NCBI GenBank assembly: GCA_026708115.1
Contig: JAPOVL010000021.1
Span: forward strand, 124,001-188,000
DNA length: 64,000 nt
Direction of reading: 5' to 3'
DNA from: Chloroflexota bacterium
GTDB lineage: Bacteria; Chloroflexota; Anaerolineae; Aggregatilineales; Phototrophicaceae
Part shown: positions 61,784-64,000 of the stretch, piece after piece
How positions within the stretch are numbered: the first letter of the stretch is position 1
Layout: each line of letters begins with the position of its first letter
The notes under the pieces: model-generated
What the model was told of the DNA's origin: nothing
The model's database searches: none
What the model saw: only the letters and a program-made list of their open reading frames with translations
Translations under genes and position numbers: made by a program

Positions 61784-62548
61784 TTATTGATTACGTTCAA
61801 TCCAGTCTACAATCGCCGCGACGACCATTTCGCTGTCCTCTAGCATCGTCATATGGCTTCCCCCGGGGACGAGCACTAACTCGGACATTGGAATGCGCTC
61901 CGCCAGCTCCTGACTGAGCGCGCCAGGCGTCATCTTGTCGTTCTCCCCGGCAATGACCAGTGTTGGACAGGCGATTTCATCGAGTTGCTCGCGGACATCG
62001 AAACGATCACATGCGATGAAGTCACCTGCAATGACGGCTGGTGGCGTTTGCCGCATGATTTTCTCGGAATGTTCGCGCATTTCGGCGCTTGCGTTCTTGC
62101 TCCACATCCAGCGAGTCAAAGATTCAATGATGGCGTCACGGTCCTCAAGGGCGCCAGTGATGAGTTGGGGATTCACCTTCAAACGGGCTCCCGTCCCTAT
62201 CAATACCAATCCACGCGCCCTTTCCCTGTGCTGCAGCGCCAGGCACTGGGCGATGGCTCCACCCATGCTATGCCCGATTATCCGCGCGGCATCGATCGAA
62301 AGCGCATTCAAGAGCGCGACGACATCGCCGACATAGGCGCTTATTGACCGGCGTCCCGCGCCTTGACTTTTCCCGTGTCCGCTAAGATCGACGCAGACCG
62401 AATTAACGATAGCGGATTGACGCAATCTTTTACTGAAACTGAGGTGGGAGCCGCCGGCGCCGTGGATGACGATCGACGCTGTAGCGCTTTTGTCTCGGCG
62501 ATGATCGGCGAACCACAGGTTGGCGCCTGAGGTTTCGACTAATGGCAT
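61784..62548 (-). CDS. Alpha/beta hydrolase
   Basis: 254 residues with the hydrolase triad: nucleophile in GHSMGGA, Asp in GENDKMTP, His in GGSHMT; the oxyanion loop is HGAGGSHLSF. Such proteins cleave esters or related bonds, and many have lipid, lactone or haloalkane substrates; none can be chosen here. AGGGAG ten bases upstream favours this ATG over one three codons earlier. Divergent from the DUF368 gene. Confidence 0.85.
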   Translation of the reverse strand: MPLVETSGANLWFADHRRDKSATASIVIHGAGGSHLSFSKRLRQSAIVNSVCVDLSGHGKSQGAGRRSISAYVGDVVALLNALSIDAARIIGHSMGGAIAQCLALQHRERARGLVLIGTGARLKVNPQLITGALEDRDAIIESLTRWMWSKNASAEMREHSEKIMRQTPPAVIAGDFIACDRFDVREQLDEIACPTLVIAGENDKMTPGALSQELAERIPMSELVLVPGGSHMTMLEDSEMVVAAIVDWIERNQ

Positions 62549-62658
62549 AATTGGCATACTCCCTGGATGGATTGCGTGTCGGTCTTATTCCCGCGATTCT
62601 AGCACGTTCGGGATTAAGCGCGTACAATGATAGCGGGCAAAACAACTGCCGGAATCAC

Positions 62659-63648
62659 ATGAACGACGGGGGTGTCATTGTGAAGAAGGGGAACAAAGAT
62701 TTGTCGGACCCGCGCTCGACATCGGACTATCTGCGTCTGATCTTGACAGGATTCGCGATGGGGGCGGCTGACATCGTACCGGGGGTGAGCGGCGGCACAA
62801 TGGCCTTCATACTCGGTGTCTACGTGAACTTGGTCAGCGCGATCAAGTCTTTCAATCTGGACGCTCTTCGATTGCTTACGGCTCTTAGAATTCGGGAATT
62901 GCTGGATCATATTTCTTTTCGGTTTCTGGTCGCGCTCGGCGTTGGGCTTTTGCTGGCGGTGGTCTCGTTGGCGGGCTTTCTAAGCGGCGTGATGGACGAC
63001 CCCGAAGGCAGGGTCTTGCTCTTTGCTTTTTTCTTTGGCTTGGTACTGGCGTCAATTTTAACGATTGGCGTCAAAGTAAAGTGGGATCTCTCGGCGATTG
63101 GGACCTTTGTCGCTGGCACGTTCATCGCTTTTGTCATTGTCAACGCTGTCCCGACGGAGGCGGATCATTCGGCGCCTTATTTGTTCATCAGCGGCATGAT
63201 CGCCATCACAGCCATGATCTTGCCCGGCATCTCCGGCTCGTTCATGTTGTTGATTTTGGGACAGTATGACTATGTGTTGACCGCGGTCAGCGAACGCGAT
63301 TTGCCCCCGATCATCGCGGTCGGCTTGGGCGCAGTGGTTGGCATCATCGCGTTTTCGCGCGTTTTGAGTTATCTGCTGGCGCATCACTACCGGATGACGG
63401 TAGCGCTTTTAGTCGGCTTCATGACCGGCTCACTTTGGAAAATTTATCCATGGCGGCAGTGTTTGGAAAGCGACCTGGATCGCCACGGGGACTTCCGCTG
63501 CCTGTCGGATGCGCCGGTGGTACCGGACGCGTCATCTGAATCTTTCGCGCTGACGGCAGCGTTGTTAATAGGCGGGTTCTTGCTGGTAAATTTCTTGGAT
63601 CACCTGCAGGCCAAGGACAATCCGGTCTTTCGTACTTTCTGGAAATGA
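62659..63648 (+). CDS. DUF368 polyprenyl-phosphate transporter (PopT family)
   Basis: 330 residues, eight or more membrane helices, with the DUF368 signature FAMGAADIVPGVSGGTMAFILG near the start and MIAITAMILPGISGSFMLLILGQYDYVL in the second half, an inverted-topology repeat. Members have been shown to move undecaprenyl phosphate across the membrane, recycling the lipid carrier for cell-wall and polysaccharide synthesis, which fits the nearby polysaccharide cluster. Start uncertain between this ATG and a GTG seven codons later. Confidence 0.88.
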   Translation: MNDGGVIVKKGNKDLSDPRSTSDYLRLILTGFAMGAADIVPGVSGGTMAFILGVYVNLVSAIKSFNLDALRLLTALRIRELLDHISFRFLVALGVGLLLAVVSLAGFLSGVMDDPEGRVLLFAFFFGLVLASILTIGVKVKWDLSAIGTFVAGTFIAFVIVNAVPTEADHSAPYLFISGMIAITAMILPGISGSFMLLILGQYDYVLTAVSERDLPPIIAVGLGAVVGIIAFSRVLSYLLAHHYRMTVALLVGFMTGSLWKIYPWRQCLESDLDRHGDFRCLSDAPVVPDASSESFALTAALLIGGFLLVNFLDHLQAKDNPVFRTFWK

Positions 63649-63672
63649 TGTCCGGGCCGAAGCAAATCTACT

Positions 63673-64000
63673 TCAATTGTCATTGGAGGTCGGACCGCCC
63701 TCAGTTGGGCGATGGGTGCGCTGTTGAGCCTCGATTATGTCTTGAATTAGCGAACGGGACAGGATCCCCGATACGTCCACGGCGGTCACGTCGACCTGTT
63801 CATCTCGCATTTCAAATAGCTCTTCCAGGATTTCCTGGCGTCGATAGACCGAGGCCGCGATCGCATGTGTCGCGACCGGGCTAGTCAGCAGCACAAACAA
63901 GCCCAGCGCCAGTATGCGCAGGCTCGCCGCCGGCATTAATAAAGCGGCGCCTACCAGCAAGCCAAAGAGTCCCAATGTCGCCACTTTGCCCGAGGCATGC
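63673..64000 (-). CDS. mnhG: MnhG/PhaG-like monovalent cation/H+ antiporter subunit (5' end outside window)
   Basis: The visible 108 codons run from the window edge (HASGKVATLGLFGLLVGAALLM) through ASLRILALGLFVLLTSPVATHAIAASVY to a polar C-terminal tail. HA.GK..TLG and TSPVATH are signature stretches of the small G subunit of Mrp/Mnh multisubunit antiporters. Frame reads through the window end without a start, so the gene continues. It converges on the DUF368 gene, 24 bp away. Confidence 0.85.
   Translation of the reverse strand, partial: HASGKVATLGLFGLLVGAALLMPAASLRILALGLFVLLTSPVATHAIAASVYRRQEILEELFEMRDEQVDVTAVDVSGILSRSLIQDIIEAQQRTHRPTEGGPTSNDN

Noticed and set aside
1..64000. Search for tRNA or rRNA genes
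   Set aside because: No T-loop-like GGTTCGAATCC with matching acceptor stems or rRNA segments were seen by eye; a tRNA scan would settle it.

Overview
The window looks like a chromosomal stretch of an uncultured Chloroflexota bacterium, most likely Anaerolineae-like. This is inferred from the gene families: SH3-domain proteins with Thr/Pro-rich linkers, GH2/GH29 glycosidases next to oligopeptide-type ABC transporters, RNase J, a bactofilin, a BY-kinase/Wzz pair and an S-box riboswitch ahead of metK. No rRNA, tRNA or CRISPR array was seen.

Layout. 1-1884: two M16 peptidase-fold subunits, the left one cut by the window edge. 1972-8872: an accessory island, visibly richer in A+T than its surroundings. 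It carries a DUF262/DUF1524 (GmrSD-like) nuclease, an IS1595-family transposase between two inverted-repeat-bounded segments, an XRE regulator with a palindromic operator candidate, two secreted proteins (one SH3 plus HExxH), a membrane coiled-coil protein, small unknown genes and two candidate structured RNAs. 8876-15887: housekeeping genes (trmB, MFS exporter, PLP aminotransferase, sigma-70 factor) and two membrane/SH3 proteins. 16184-18741: modAB without modC, then arsR-arsC. 18738-19976: a TPR membrane protein.

20053-33552 is a glycan-use locus: a GH29 fucosidase, two GH2 beta-mannosidase-like enzymes without signal peptides, a family-5 solute-binding protein, two permeases and two ATPases. 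Together they suggest import of fucose- and mannose-containing oligosaccharides and cytoplasmic hydrolysis. Isocitrate dehydrogenase follows. 35320-39129 is a four-gene operon for an amino-deoxy-sugar (formyltransferase, GT2, GNAT, WecE-like aminotransferase). 39431-47145 holds RNase J, two ABC ATPases, a phosphoribosyltransferase, a ComEA-like protein, lipA, a bactofilin and an SDR.

47180-57278 is an exopolysaccharide cluster (Wzz-like protein, glycosyltransferases, rmlD, rmlB, long rmlA, BY-kinase) with rnhB and a HAD phosphatase inside; rmlC is not present. 57405-63648 has folBK facing folE, a SAM riboswitch plus terminator before metK, a methyltransferase, a hydrolase and a DUF368 polyprenyl-phosphate transporter. 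The window ends inside an MnhG-like antiporter subunit.

The strongest structure not explained by genes is a family of seven related intergenic hairpin repeats of about 85-95 bp, from 16005 to 56544. Other unexplained elements are a 122-bp dyad at 21535-21656, a two-hairpin leader at 5845-5994, a promoter-to-terminator small RNA candidate at 8459-8563, and a 29-residue hydrophobic peptide with a near-perfect ribosome binding site at 3999-4088.
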